DNA from: Euryodendron excelsum
Lineage: Eukaryota; Streptophyta; Magnoliopsida; Ericales; Pentaphylacaceae
Length of the DNA stretch: 64,000 nt
Reading direction: 5' to 3'
Assembly: GCA_033060915.1 (NCBI GenBank)
Contig: CM065381.1
Span: 9,912,501 to 9,976,500, forward strand
The notes under the pieces are model-generated. The model was not told where the DNA came from. It made no database searches and was given only the letters and a program-made list of their open reading frames with translations. Every line of letters starts with the position of its first letter. Within the stretch, counting starts at the first letter, position 1. Shown piece by piece: positions 23,853-37,141 of this stretch. The translations under genes and the position numbers were made by a program.

Positions 23853-26800
23853 TAAAACTTTTCTCTTTCTTCCCTTCCCTCTCCCAAATTCCAAACAGGT
23901 TGTAAAATTTTAAATCAAAACCTATATTTTAGTGTATTTTATTAAATTTTTTTAAGTTCATAATGATGTGATAGATTGCAGACCATTGATTTTGAATTTT
24001 GGTGATACATTATATTAAATTAAAGATCTCCTACTCCTGCTAGAACTTTGAGAGGAGTCCAATTTCTTTTAGGTTTTTGTTGAACTAATGTGGGCCGATG
24101 AATATGGATGTAACCATTATAATGAAGTAACTAAGTGTCAACCGGTGCAATGCATGAGAGTAAGAGTTGTTCAAATCATAAATAGTTAATTTAAAATTCA
24201 TAATAATTAATTATACAATCCTATCGTATTTATAAAATATAAATAGATATTGATATATATATATATATATATAGAGTATTTTATTTAATTATAATCACCT
24301 TATTTTTAGATATTAAATTCATAAAGAGTCTTGATAATTTGATATTATATATATGTATCTTATTTATCTTACAAAACTAATTTAATCTTATATATATATA
24401 TATATATATATTTTACAAAACTAATACAGTGAGTTGAATAAAAATATAAATTCAATAGTTATCTAATACATTGCTTCTATGACGTGACATTTTAAAAGTA
24501 TCTTAACATTTAGAGCACCACGTACGATAGATGTAAAATATAAAGACAAACACAACTTTTATATATATATATATTACAACGTGCCCCATAAATGCTATAA
24601 ATGTATCAATGAGGGGCCCACGGTAAGGTATTTTTTATTTTATTTTATTTATTTTTTATTTTTAGTGGGACTAAAATAGGAAAAAAACAGGACTAAAATA
24701 AGATATATATATATATATATATATTAAGTTTTCATCTTGATGTAAAAAACAGGAAAAAAAATAATTAATATACTTTTCACAGATCGAATCCACAATCGTG
24801 TCTACCGGATTTGGACCAATTCAATCCAAAATTGAACGGATTTGGTGAATCTGGATCTCAACGGATTTTCTTATCTGATTTGGATTATCAGATCCGAATC
24901 TAGCGAATCGGATCCCGGCCAGACCCGATTTGTTGACTGGCCTAATTGTATCATTTGTTTCATAATACTGATTGGCATATACATATTTTGAGATTTTACA
25001 GTTCTATCTTGTGGTAAGTGTGTTTGAATCTTAAATTTATGAAGGAAAAGAAAAAAAATAGGAAAAGAAATTAAAGGGAAGGAAGCTCAATTCTATTTTT
25101 GTTTTTGTTTGGTTGAATTAGGAAAATGGGAATAAAATAAGTAGATATTAGTTAAAAGAAAATTCAATTTCCATTTGACTGGTCTTCGATTCATACTTTG
25201 TTTTGAACTTTTGCTCAGTATTTATTCTAAAAAAATAAAATGTGGATAAGGACAATGCTCCAAGAGTCAAACAGATGGATGCATATTTCTGCTATATGAT
25301 TTCAAACAATTGACCAAAACAATTGCATTGGACGGTAGACATTGTTTCCAATAAAACAAAAAAACACTGTAGTTTCGAAATATTGGTTCGAATAGAAATC
25401 ATTAAGTAATAATTTAATGTATTTTAATGAATCTCAAAATTCTTGGGAATCTCTCAAATAATAGAAAAAATTCTCAATTTTTAATTTTTTTTAAAAATTA
25501 TCCATAAAATTAGTTCTTGTGTTAATAGGGACCTATTTAGAAAGAAAGAAAGACAAAAAAGAAAAGAAAGGCCAAACTTTTTTATTTATTTTTAATAGGC
25601 GAATCGTGGTTCGGTTACTCTCTACTAAGTATGAAAGTGACTTTGGTCTTCTATGAATTTTAATACAAGAACAACTATTCTAGAACACGTGTTTGACCGA
25701 GGAGATGATTTTTATTTATAGAGATGTTTGTTTTTTATAAGTCGAGCACGCATATCCTTGCCCTTGCCCTTGCCCTTGAACTTGTGAGATAATAGTTTCT
25801 CCTAAAAAAAAGATGCTTTTTAAGAGCCCAAAGAAGTGGGTTTGAGCTTCTATTTAACAAAATGCAACATTGCAAGCAAGTGAAAATGGTGTTCGAGTCA
25901 AAACCTACACTAGGATGGTGGCTGTATGGGGATACCAATTTTTAATTTTTTTAATAATATTTTATTAATATTCAAATAGGGTTAAAATCTACCCTAAGGT
26001 GAGTGGTAGTATGGAATCATAACTTTTAGGGTGTATTTGGTTTTTGTTTTCTGTTTTTTTTTTTTTATTTTTTTAAAAATAAAAAACATAAAAAAAAAAC
26101 TAAAATATGTGTGTTTTTTACTCTAAAACATTGATCTGATTTTATTAGTAAAACGATAACCTATAAATGCCATTATCAAATTATAAAAAACAAAAAATAA
26201 AAATACATACCTATGACATACAACAAAAATAAAAACTGACAGCATTTCTAAATAATTTGTTGAATATTTATTAATACTTCAATAAGGTTAAGGCCAGTGT
26301 GCTTTAAGTGTACTTTCATAGCTAATTTGACTTCAAATAATCCAAATCAAAGAAGAGAGAGAAAAGGCATTGATTTGGTAACTAATCCCATTTCTGCAAA
26401 TGCTCAAGTTTAAAAAGAACTAAACTCCTCCAGTTCATCTGATCATTGCATCGTTATTTAGGTCCTGTGTAGTAATGTAACTATGTAACAAAACTCAAGA
26501 AGTAGTCCAGTGAAAATAAGAACGAACTGTAAATTGAGACGTTTTAAATTCGAAACTTAGTAACTCTCTTAGGACCAAGTCATAAGAGATTAATCTATTA
26601 CAAATTCCTGACTCCTAGCATGATATAATCACATTAAACAAATGGGAATTTATCCTAGTCATCAAATTCAAATAGTTAACAATCTTGTATGATGGGTTCA
26701 GCGATAGAGTTTCGGACGGTCTTGATGTACGTCTCGAGTTTGATTCTCTGTAATCATGTTGTGAGAATGCATTCCACGTAGTTCCTTTTTTTTATTTTTT

Positions 26801-28052
26801 TATTAATGATAGTACATTAGCAAATGACGTATCAGAATTACATTATTATAATTTTTGACTTGAGGGTGCCATTATGTAGAAAATATATTCAATACTCTTG
26901 TAATTTCATATAATTCTTACTTATCAGTTCACAGAGCAATGAGTCCCGTATTACATGAATACCCACCTAGCTAGTAATGGGATGACTTGAGTAATGTGAG
27001 AAGAGAAGTAATGATAATACGGTGCTCTAAAAACACTATAATTTCTGCATTATGCATGGGCTTAACACCCCCAACCCAAATATGTAGGGCACAACCAACT
27101 TGCATAACTTTGACAACCCCTTCTACGCTGCCATTATCATTGCATACTATGCATTGTCCACCTCAATTGCATTCCCCCTAAAAAGTGGAAGAATAGGGAA
27201 AAGTTTTTCCATACTACGTGGCAGATTGACATAAGATATATATTTGTTTATTTTCCTTTCATATTTCCATTTTTTAGCTTTTGGCAAGTTATATTTACCA
27301 AGCTTTTCAGTCTTAATAATGTGTGCATCTATCAAAAAAACAGTAATGGGTGCATACAAGGCAACCATTAAAGCTATAACTCCACCAACCCTAAATCAAG
27401 AGATGGCTTTTGATTTGCAATTGGGATATACATATTGCTCTTTTATATTTGTCAATGGGTGTGAGGCTGCATTGAATGGGCAATCAGGAAAACTGTGAGA
27501 TTTTAGTTGTTGGATAAGGTTCAATTCTTTTAAAAGGAAAATGTTATCCTCTTTTGAAAATTTTTACAAAAAATTTCACTAAAGTGATGTGCAGTAATAC
27601 TTTTATAATTAATAGCCATCACGAATGAGATTTTTGTATTAAAGTAAATAACTATCATTTTTTTTTTTTTTGATTGAATGGAACAAAAGCACACACACAG
27701 AAAGCCAAACCACAACTGAGTCAGTACATAAGTCAACTACTAACCAACTCCTCAACTCTCATTTAATTATATTATTTTAATAATAATTTTTTTAGTGTAT
27801 ACGTGAGTTCTTTTAATAAGCCAAACTACAATCAGTTTGGATAGAGTCACAAACCCAAACAACTCCTTTAAGGGAAATGCTACCAACACTCGCGGTGGTG
27901 CAAGTGGGGTCTAACTAATGTGGTGCATCACTTAGCTGCTCATGAACCATTTTTTTTTTTTTTGTAATCAATAGGAGCTGGCAGGTGAGGTAGAAGTCAC
28001 CCCAAGTGTGAGAAAGAATACACCACATAATGAAATGAGGAGGCAATTTCTC
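23853..28052. other. Remainder of segmental copy A, no gene found
   Basis: Noncoding and AT-rich, with TA microsatellites near 24255, 24390 and 24705, a GATCCGAATC-rich degenerate segment at 24790-24950, a short CCCTTG repeat at 25758-25778, and blocks collinear with copy B. A block at about 27250-27500 that is highly similar to 36420-36670 contains short ORFs, but their frames are not conserved. I see no gene here. Confidence 0.6.
26029..26254. mobile_element. MITE-like insertion in copy A with an empty site in copy B
   Basis: Copy A has about 226 extra bases between AATCATAACTTTTA and ATTTGTTGAATATTTATT. Copy B reads straight through (AATCATAACTTTTAATTTG at about 35208). The ends, GGGTGTATTTGG and a CTGACAGCATTTCTAAA-type right end, are only weak inverted repeats. 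A TA or TTA target duplication is possible. Confidence 0.55.
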
Positions 28053-28504
28053 ATTGGTATGACACTTCAATATTGAAAGTGGAGTCTTACATTAGCTAGA
28101 AAATTTACGTTATCCCGTAAAAGAAACAGAACAGAAACATTTTTTTTTGTACAAAACTACTGTTATATTTCTCGGACCAAAATACTATACATCTGTCAAC
28201 CAATGAGATATCGGAAGAGAGCAATTGTATGCGTATATGATGAAATTAGAAGTAAAATTTATTTTGAAGACAATTGTAATCATAGTACGTAGATCATACC
28301 TGAAATATAAAGGGAGTACCGGGTGAATTTGGAACATGGAAAATATAAATTATAATATACATAACTATATTAAATAATATATTGTAGATTGCTATATATA
28401 TACAGTATCATAATATATTATAATAAATCACAAAGCAATAAGGGCACGACTCTAGCGTCAGGCGCGCTAGCAAAATTCAAGCAATAATGTGTAACTGGCA
28501 ACAC

Positions 28505-28640
28505 AAACCGAAATCTAATTTTAACATACAATAAGCATTTTTTGCAGGATTAAATAGCGACCAAACAATATTAACAATCACAAAAAAAGAAAAAAAACCC
28601 TTTCTTTTGAGGCACTACCATTACTATATCGTCTATGGTT
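28505..28640. repeat. Second copy of the B3-gene 3' flank block
   Basis: The segment ATTTTAACATACAATAAGCA through CCCTTTCTTTTGAGGCAC matches 29485-29590 at high identity, including the unusual TTTTTTGCAGGATTAAATAG. The second copy lies just downstream of the intact B3 gene. This one may be what remains of the 3' flank of a lost neighbouring gene copy. Confidence 0.6.
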
Positions 28641-28984
28641 ATGCTATTATCAATCCTTACGCCGGTAATGTTATTGCCCAACTCACTGAGTTTATTGACC
28701 CATAAAGAGTCTCAGTCTTCTGTAAATTAAAACAATAAAAACTACATGCACGTGTTCAATAATTATATTAGGATTAAGAGTACAAGCACTCATAATAATC
28801 ATGTGCTATTAATTATTTTATATAGTTAATATGAAAATAATTATCTCAATACGGTCATGTTTAATATACACTGAATGTACTAATACAAGAAGTTGGAATT
28901 ATATCATTTTTTATAGTCAAGATAGACTTATTAAAATCTTGTAATACAGTCTTACTGATGGTGTGTCTAGTTCCATTTAAGATT

Positions 28985-29310
28985 GTGAACTAGGGGTGTT
29001 CAAAAAACCAACTAACCCGTCAAACTGACTTGAACTCGGCTGACCCGACACAATCCCGATCCAAACCGATTACTCTATGGGTGAATAACGAGTGGATTTC
29101 ACCCAATCCGACTATATTCAGTTCCGGTGTCGGGCCTTTATTTTTTCTCCCAAACTTGACTTTTTTTTACACTAAAACTCACGGCTTTCACCCAACCTAA
29201 CTCGACATTGACCCAACTCGATCACCCTATTGGTTGAGTGCAGTTTCAATTTTTTTAACCCGATGTGGTTGGGTCGAAAGACTCCTCAACCCGACCCAAT
29301 CTGACCCAAC
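28985..29310. repeat. Dispersed plant repeat of GGGTGTTCAAAAA...CCCGAC type
   Basis: It starts AGGGGTGTTCAAAAAACCAA and continues with repeated GACCCGAC, CCAACCCGAC and CAACTCGA-like phrases. This wording is common in angiosperm intergenic DNA. No coding potential. Confidence 0.5.
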
Positions 29311-29744
29311 ATTTGTTCACCTCCTACTTTGAACTATAAAATTTATAAGAACCGATGATCTAATCTTCTGTATGTAAGTTGTATTATACACACTAAATCA
29401 TCTACTATATAGAATAAGAGATACACATGTATAAATATTAAAATCATTATAAAAAGTACGCCTTTTAATATAAATTTCTAACAATTTTAACATACAATAA
29501 GCATTTTTTGCAGGATTAAATAGCAACCAAACAATATTACCAATCACTACCAAAAAAAAAAAAAAACCCTTTCTTTCGAGGCACCATTACTATGTTTTAT
29601 GGCTGTGGTATTATACTCATCAAACTCTGTAGCTAAACACATCGAAACTCTAAGCTAAAGAAATATAAAACAAACACCTAATTACGTAGTTTCAGTCTTC
29701 CTATTTGACATGAACATAAAGAACCAATACCAAGTCAAAAAAGT

Positions 29745-30734
29745 TCATCGGCTAGCTCCACTTGTGTTTTCCTCCTTTTGTGGTGTTCTCTTTATCTTTT
29801 TCGCTGTCTTTCTTGATGGCATCATGTACTCAAAATCGTCCTTTTTGATGCGTTTCGTGATCAATTTATATGTCGAGAATCGTCTTGCCATTGCAACAAA
29901 GCAAAGCTTTTGAGTTTGGTTATGACGAAACATCCAGACGGTGACCCAATCTCGATGAGCCTTAAGTGCATTAGCATGGCAGAAACTCTTCCACCCTGCA
30001 GTAAGGACGTGAAGTTTGGAAGTCCAAAGTTTGAACATCATTGGATACTCGTCCCCCTTTGAATTATAAACTGTCACTGGAATTCCTTTGTCAAGATCCT
30101 CATCTAGATTCATCAATTCCATCAAGTCTTGGACTATTTCTTTGGGTATTGACATCCTGCTTTGAGTATCATTTACATCACTGTTTGTCAGCTGCTTCTC
30201 AAATGGAGCACTACACCTTCCAATTAGGCTTTCCAATTTCTTGATTGGTGGGAACTCTGGAAGGTTAAGTCCATCTATTCCCCAACCAACATGGGGTAGT
30301 TTCAGATCTAAAGTTCTATGGATCTTTAAGTCGTTTTCAAAATTTGCATCTATTGGAAGGTACCCATCAACATTGTGTTCATCACCATCAATTCCCAATT
30401 GTCCATTATCGATGCTTTGTTGGTTTTGTGGCTGATTTTGGCCATCTGGTTCGACTCCAATTCCACCAAGACTCTCCTTTTTCATCATGCTCAAATCATT
30501 AGCAGTTCGGTTGTCCAATTTCGAGTACTTCAAAGTAACAAGAAGCAAGGCGACTTCTCCTTCCTCTCGGAGTTCTTCAGGGTACTCATTAGCCACATTA
30601 ATGTTGTGGTTTCTTGCTTCTGAGGTTTCTTCCATTTTCTCTCTCTCAACCAAGAGTCTCACGAAGTTCTTGTAAGTTTCCTCAAGAATTCCAAACCTGC
30701 AGTTTGAAATTTTCTGGCTAGAGCAGTACTTCAT
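29745..30734 (-). CDS. B3 domain-containing protein, DUF313 type
   Basis: A 329-residue single-exon protein. The N-terminal half (1-190) is acidic and Asn/Gln-rich with no clear fold. Residues about 190-310 match the plant DUF313 B3 domain: a lead with KQLTNSDVND and SRMSIPKE, then GIPVTVYNSKGDEYPMMFKL and a W...W...VTVWMFRHNQTQKLCF ending. The C-terminus is Lys-rich (TAKKIKRTPQKEE) and could serve as a nuclear signal. Family members are small nuclear DNA-binding proteins, mostly of unknown target; function beyond DNA binding is inferred. The start at 30734 is supported by the conserved N-terminal match to the broken copy at 6549-6774. A 5' leader intron is plausible (see 32543-32610). No frameshift or stop is visible, so it appears intact. 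Confidence 0.8.
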   Translation of the reverse strand: MKYCSSQKISNCRFGILEETYKNFVRLLVEREKMEETSEARNHNINVANEYPEELREEGEVALLLVTLKYSKLDNRTANDLSMMKKESLGGIGVEPDGQNQPQNQQSIDNGQLGIDGDEHNVDGYLPIDANFENDLKIHRTLDLKLPHVGWGIDGLNLPEFPPIKKLESLIGRCSAPFEKQLTNSDVNDTQSRMSIPKEIVQDLMELMNLDEDLDKGIPVTVYNSKGDEYPMMFKLWTSKLHVLTAGWKSFCHANALKAHRDWVTVWMFRHNQTQKLCFVAMARRFSTYKLITKRIKKDDFEYMMPSRKTAKKIKRTPQKEENTSGASR

Positions 30735-31330
30735 AAGCAGTAACTTAATTGAATTCTAATCTGAAAGGAACTCTTTAATGTTTATATATATATATATATA
30801 TATTAACATATATATATTTCGATCTTATACATTGTTCATCAACAGTATTTTAATGAAGCAGATATACTATCATCTCATCAAAACTTTAGATATCATTCTA
30901 ATTATTTTCTTAATTTAAAAAAAATAAAAAATTATTATTTTCCTTGTTGATTTGGCATCACAACATTTCAAAATATATACTACTAAATTTTCATTAAAAA
31001 AAATTTGTAAAACGTCAAACAACTTGCATGAAAGACGTATGTTAAAAAGGCAAGACTCCGAGGATCTCCGTCGCAGTTGGTATTGAAACAAAACCTAGTC
31101 CTATAATTGATAGAATTGCCAATAAATTAATTGGATAATCAACTGGGTGGGGCATCTCTGAAACTCCTCCTGTCTATGAGACTCATTCACCTCTCAATAA
31201 TGAATAATTGAGACCCATTAAAACTGGGATGACAAATGCTTCAATTTTGACGAATTTGAAGTCTTCAAACATACTATCATCTCATCATGATCTACGCTTT
31301 AGGTGCAGACTCTCTTTGTTTTTGTTTCTT

Positions 31331-32877
31331 TTTGTATTATCACTCTTTCATGCTATCAAACCTGTTACCCTGTTTGTGTGTATATATATATATATCTAGG
31401 TTTAGGAGGAGTGTTCTGAGCAAGGAATAGAAAAGAGAAAACTATGAAAAAAATAGAAAACTGAACGTATTAGGAAATTAACTGTATTATATTTTAACAA
31501 AACCCACTGTAGAAATCAAAGAACTCTCAAAACAAATTTTCGAAGCATGTGTGAAAGAGTTCCGTTTTGTATGCTTTTAGGAGAACCAATACCATACAAT
31601 TTGTTGTATGTGCATACAACTATGGTGTGTATTCAGGGGTGGACCCAATAAGGGTTCAGTGGGAGTAGTTGCCCCACTTAATTGGCTAATTTTATTATTT
31701 TTAAATTTTTTTTTACGTATATTTATTTAATCTTAGGTTATAAATAGATATTTTTTTCCCATTAAATTTACGAACACTTATTTGTTTCTCTTTGAATTTA
31801 CTAATACTTATATTTGCCCCACACAATATCAGTAAACTTGTAGAAAAAATATATATATTTCATTAACCTTTTATTGTTTGGCCAAATAAACAATAAAATC
31901 CCAATTAATCTTGTATCCATAGACTCTTGTTACCTAAATCCCAAAATTCATTTTCGAAATTTTAAACCTTAACTAGCCAAATCTAAATTTAGCTTTTGAT
32001 ATAGTTTTTGTGTACAACTTTTATACACGTGTTTTGCCTTTTTTTAGCATCTTTAATATGATTATTTTTTTATTTATTAAAGAAAATATATTGTTAATTA
32101 AAAAAAATCATATATAATGTTATGTAAATTTTATCCTTACTGAACAAAAATTCTGAATATGCCCTGCATGTATATACATAACACATATATATTCATATAA
32201 TTTATGCATATCAAACAAAGAACAGTGTATATTTATAATGCTATGTATATATATATATATATATCTAATTCATCTAATCAAATGTATCGAACAAAAAGCA
32301 TATAATTTGTGTGTGTATATATAGGTTCATATAATTCTCACAGAAGGCTTTTAATTAGGAGAACGATACTAGTATATGTATGTGCGTACAACAGTGGTGT
32401 GTGTATATATACATTCATATAATTTCTACCTATCCAATAAAGAATAGTGTGTATATATGTGTGTGTATATATATTTTTCATATAGTTTCTATGTATCAAC
32501 CAAAGAATAGTGAAAAGGTAAAGTAGAATTTATCTGACATACCTAAACTGGTTGACGCCTGTTGCTTTGTGTTCTTTGGAGAATGAGGCAGAGCTTGGGA
32601 GACAAAGTTGTTTTCCTTTAAACCATAGGGCCTCTTTTTATAGTCTTCGGTTCCTCTCCTATTCTTACCAGAATTGGAGACGTCAAAGAGTTGTATTATT
32701 AAGAGCTAGTTGGGAACTTGGGAAAAGAAAGTGAAATTTTGGTTTTTTAAAAAAAATAAAAAGAAAGTGGAGGAAAAAAAAAAAAAAAAAGCTAGAGAGT
32801 GATTACTTTTTTTTATCTTCCTATTCCCTCAATTTCTCTTCTTTTTTCCTTTCCATTCTCTTTTAGGTAAAACCAAA
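31331..32877. repeat. Single 1.6-kb R unit of copy B
   Basis: One unit with the same order of blocks as R1-R4, lying directly upstream (on the minus strand) of the intact B3 gene. It shows that the ancestral state was probably one unit and that copy A multiplied it. Confidence 0.8.
32543..32610 (-). promoter_or_regulatory. Possible 5' leader exon of the B3 gene
   Basis: On the minus strand a TATA-like CTATAAAAAGAGGCCC (32628-32643) is followed by a leader ending CCAGTTTAG and a donor GTATGTCAG (junction 32543/32542). A matching acceptor CCTTTCAG lies at 30761-30768, 26 bases before the B3 start codon. The implied leader intron is about 1.78 kb. This rests on splice-site consensus only. Confidence 0.3.
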
Positions 32878-32898
32878 CAAGAAAAGAAAAAAAATTAA

Positions 32899-33458
32899 GG
32901 GTCTGTTTAATACTTGAGGAAAAAAAGAAAAGAGAAGAAAAATTCCTTTCATTTGTTTAGGGGCTGTTGGTAACACTGTCAGTTTTTATTTTTTGTTGGT
33001 TGTTTTTTGTGTTATGTTTTTATTTTTTTACAAAAAAAAAAAAACTAAAAACATGTTTGGCAACCAAATAGAATAAATTGTTTAGTAAACAAATAAAATT
33101 AAGTATAATTTATCTTATCATATAATAGTAATATGAAATTAATAATAATAATAATAAGTTTTATACAGTTAAAAACCTAGAAACCGTGGCCTTAGTTTTT
33201 TAATCTAGAAGGGAAGAGAAGAGAAAATGTAGAGAAAGTTGTTTCCTTCTTACTTTTACCTCATTTTCCTTCCTTTTTCCCTTTTAATTGGTATTCTATT
33301 ATTTTTTTTCTTCTTTCCTTTTAATTCCAAGCAAGAGAAAGTAATTTTTCTTTCAATTTTCTCTAATTTTCTTTGCAAATCAAACAAACAAAAGAAACTC
33401 ACTTTCTCCTTATTTTCTCTCTAATTTCATTTCCCTTCCACAAGTATCAAATAGACCT
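32899..33458. mobile_element. Foldback MITE-like element, copy B
   Basis: Counterpart of 23313-23852. It starts GGGTCTGTTTAATACTTGAG, ends CAAGTATCAAATAGACCT, and is flanked by TAA. It differs from copy A by many single-base changes and small indels. Confidence 0.6.
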
Positions 33459-36400
33459 TAAAATTTTTCTCTTTCTTCCCTTTCCTCCCCAAAATTCCAA
33501 AATATTAAATCAAAACCTATATTTTAGTTTATTTTATTAAAGTTGTTTAACTTAATAATGACGTGATAGATTGTAGACCATTGATTTTGAATTTTGGTGA
33601 TATATTATATTAAATTAAAGATCTCCTACTCCAGCTAGAACTTTCAGAGGAGTCCAATTTTTTTTAGGTTTTCGTTGAACTTATGTGGGCCGATGAATAC
33701 GGATGCAACCATTATAATGAAGTAATTAACACGTGGCCCATAAGTGCTATGAATGTATCAATGAGAGGCCCATCTTTTTTTCCTTCCAGAGCCCACGATG
33801 CACGCTAAGGTATTTTTTTTATTTTTTTATTTTTGGTGGGACTAAAATAGGATAGGATTGCATAGAAGTCCAATTGATGTAACTAAACAGATGCAATCCC
33901 GTATAACGTTAGAAGTCGTATGACACGTTGGTAGAGCGAGAGGTTGGTAGGTGGAGCTCTCGCCCATAGAGAGAGATATATATACATATCTATTAGGTTT
34001 TCATCTCGATGTAATAAACAGAAAAAAAAAATAATTAATATAGTTTTCACAATCCACAATCGCGTCTAGTGAATATGGATCTCAACAGATTTTCTTATCT
34101 AATTTGGATAATCGAATCAAAATTTAGCGAATCGAATCCGAACCAGAACTGATCTATTGACAGACCTAATTGTATCGTTTGTTTCGTAATACTGATTGGT
34201 ATATACATATTTTGAAATTTTACAGTTCTCTCTCATATTAAGTGTGTTTGAATCTTAAATTTGTGAAGAAAAAAAAATGAGAAAAGAAATTAAAGTAAAG
34301 GAAGCTCAATTTTATTTTTGTTTTTGTTTGGGTGAATTAGGAAAATGATAATAAAATAAGTAGATATTAGTTAAAAGAAAATTCAATTTCCATTTGACTG
34401 GTCTTCGATTCATACTTTGTTTTGAACTTTTGCTCAGTATTTGTTCTAAAAAAATAAAATGTGGATAAGGATAATGCTCCAAGAGTCAAACAGATGGATG
34501 CTTATTTCTACTATAGGATTTCAAACAATTGACCAAAACAATTGCATTGAACGGTATACATTGTTTCGAATAAAATAAAAAAACAATGTAGTTTTGAAAT
34601 ATTGGCTCGAATAGAAATCATTAAGTAATAATTTAATGTATTTTAATGAATTGCAAAATTCTTCGGAATCCCTCAAATAATAGAAAAAATTCTCAATTTT
34701 TAATTTTTTAAAAAATTATCCATAAAATTAGTTCTTGTATTAATAGGGACCTATTTAGTAAGCAAGAAAGAAAAGAAAAGGAAAGAAAGACCAAACTTTT
34801 TTATTTATTTTTAATAGGCAGATCATGGTTCGATTACTCTCTAATAAGTATGAAAGTGACTTTGTTCTTCCATGAATTTTAATAGAAGAACAACTATTCT
34901 ATAAGTCTGAAACACGTGTTTGACCGTTGAGATGATTTTTATTAATAGAGATGTTTGTTTTGCCTTTGAACTTGTGAGATAATAGTTTCTCCTAATAAAG
35001 ATACTTTCTAAGAGCCCAAAGAAGTGGGTTTGAGTTTCTATTTAATAAAATTCAACATTGCAAGCAAGTGAAAATGGTGTTCGGGTCAAAACCTACACTA
35101 GGTTGATGGTTGTATGGGAATCCCAATCTTTAATTTTTTAATAATATTTTACTAATATTCAAATAGGGTTAAAATCTACACTAAGGTGAGGTGAGTGGTA
35201 GTATGGAATCATAACTTTTAATTTGTTAAATATTTATTAATACTTTAATAAGGTTAAGGCCAGTGTGCTTTAAGTGTACTTTTATAGCTAATTTGACTTC
35301 AAATAATCCAATTCAAAGAAGAGAGATAAAAGGCATTGATTTGGTAACTAATCCCATTTCTGCAAATGCTCAAGTTTAAAAAGAACTAAACTCCTCCAGT
35401 TCATCTGATCTTTGCATCGTTATTTAGGTCCTGTGTAGTAATGTAACCATGTAACAAAACTCAAAGAGTAGTTTAGTGGAGGTAGGAAGGAGTTGTGAAC
35501 CGAGACGTTCTAAATTTGAAACTTAGTAACTCTCTTGGGACCAAGCCATAAGAGATTAATTTATTACAAATTCTCGAGTCCTAGCCTGATATAATCATAT
35601 TAAACAAATGAGAATTTATCCTAGTCATCAAAATCAAACAGTTAACAATCCCGTCTGGTGGGTTTAGCGGTAGAATTTCAGATGGTCTTGATGTATGTCT
35701 CGGGTTTGGTTTTCCATTGCCATGCGGTGAAAAGACATTCCACATACGCCTTGTCTTGGGTTTGTGCGTAGCCCACGACTTCACTTAAATTTTCTTGACC
35801 AAAATTGAAAAAAAAACAAACAATTAACTCAGACAGTTTCGTCGTGTTGTTCCATAACTGATGAGTGATGAGACATATTTGGTTTCAAAGACTTCAAAAT
35901 ATTCACGTAGTTCCTTTTTTTTATTTTTTTTCATTCATGATAGTACATTAGCAAATGACATAGTATCATAGTTGCAACATTATAATTTTTGACTTGAGGG
36001 TGCCATTATGTAGAAAAAATATTCAATATTCTTGTAGTTTCATGTCATTTTTACGCATCATTTCACAGAGAAATGAGTCTCTTATTACGTGAGTAACCCA
36101 CCTCGCAATGGGATGACTTGAGTAATGTAAGAAGAAAAGTAATGATAATGTGACACTTTAAAAACACTAAAAGAGAAGTAATGATAATGTGACACTTTAA
36201 AAACACTAAATAATTTCTCCGCTATGCATGGGCTTTTAACACCCCCCAACCCAAATATGTAGGGCACAACCAAGTTGCATAACTTTGACAACCCCTTCCA
36301 CGCTGCCATTATCATTGCATACTATGCATTGTCCACCTCAATTGCAACCCCCCTAAAAACTAGAAGAATAGGGAAAAGTTTTTCCATACTACTATGTGGC

Positions 36401-37141
36401 AGATTGACACAAGATATTTGTTTATTTTCCTTTCATATTTCCATTTTTTAGCTTTTGGCAAGTTATATTTACCAAGCTTTTCAGTCTTAATCATGTGTGC
36501 ATCTATCAAAAAACAGTAATGGGTGCATACAAGGCAACCAATAAAGCTATAACTCCACCAACCCCAAATCAAGAGATGGCTTTTGATTTGCAATTGGGAT
36601 ATACATATTGCTCTTTTACATTTGTCAATGGGTGTGAGGCTGCATTGAATGGGCAATCGGGAAAACTGTGAGATTTTAGTTGTTGGATGAGGTTCAACTC
36701 TTTTAAAAGGAAAATGTTATTCTCTTTAAAAAAATTTTACAAAAAAAATCATTAAAATGATGCGCAGTAATACTTTTACAATTAATAACCATTGCGAATT
36801 AGATTTTTGTATTAAAGTAAATGACTTTTTTTTTTTATTGAATGGAAACAAAAGTACACACACAGAAAGCCAAACCACAACTGGGTCAGTACATAAGTCA
36901 ACTAATAACTAACTCCTCAGCTCTTATTTAATTATATTATTTTAATAATAATTTTTTTAGTGTGTGCGTGAATTCTTTTAAAAAGCCAAACTACAATCAG
37001 TTTGGATAGAGTCACAAACCCAAACAAGTCTTGCTATGGAAATGTTACATACAAGTGGGGTCCAACTAACGTGGTAACCATCCATTAGCTGCTGATGAAC
37101 CATTTTTTTTTTTTAAATCATTAGGAGCTAGCCTACTAGAC
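33459..37141. other. Remainder of segmental copy B, no gene found
   Basis: Collinear with 23853-28000 of copy A. It contains a GATCTCAACAGATTTTC-type degenerate segment near 34075, a direct repeat of GAAGTAATGATAATGTGACA at about 36137 and 36177, and a T-rich tract near 36825. I see no open frame with a recognisable product. Confidence 0.55.

Larger units (their letters stand above)
6549..28052. repeat. Segmental duplication, copy A (expanded)
   Basis: From GGTTGTCCAATTTCGAGTAC at 6549 to about 28052 the sequence aligns in the same orientation with 30509-37225. Differences are insertions: four tandem 1.6-kb units instead of one, the nested LTRs, MITE-like elements at 23075-23309 and 26029-26254, and about 450 bp extra at about 24128-24570. 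Shared landmarks include the poly-purine/pyrimidine foldback at 23313-23852, a block near 25190 (CATTTGACTGGTCTTCGATT) and a block near 27930. The left edge at 6549 cuts through the B3 gene fragment, so it is probably a deletion or rearrangement breakpoint. Confidence 0.85.
28053..29740. other. Spacer between the duplication copies, with small repeats
   Basis: This region is unique in the window apart from two items listed separately: a 130-base block repeated at 28505 and 29480, and a dispersed CCCGAC-rich repeat at 28985-29310. No ORF of note. The stretch just before 29745 is the 3' flank of the B3 gene. Confidence 0.55.
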
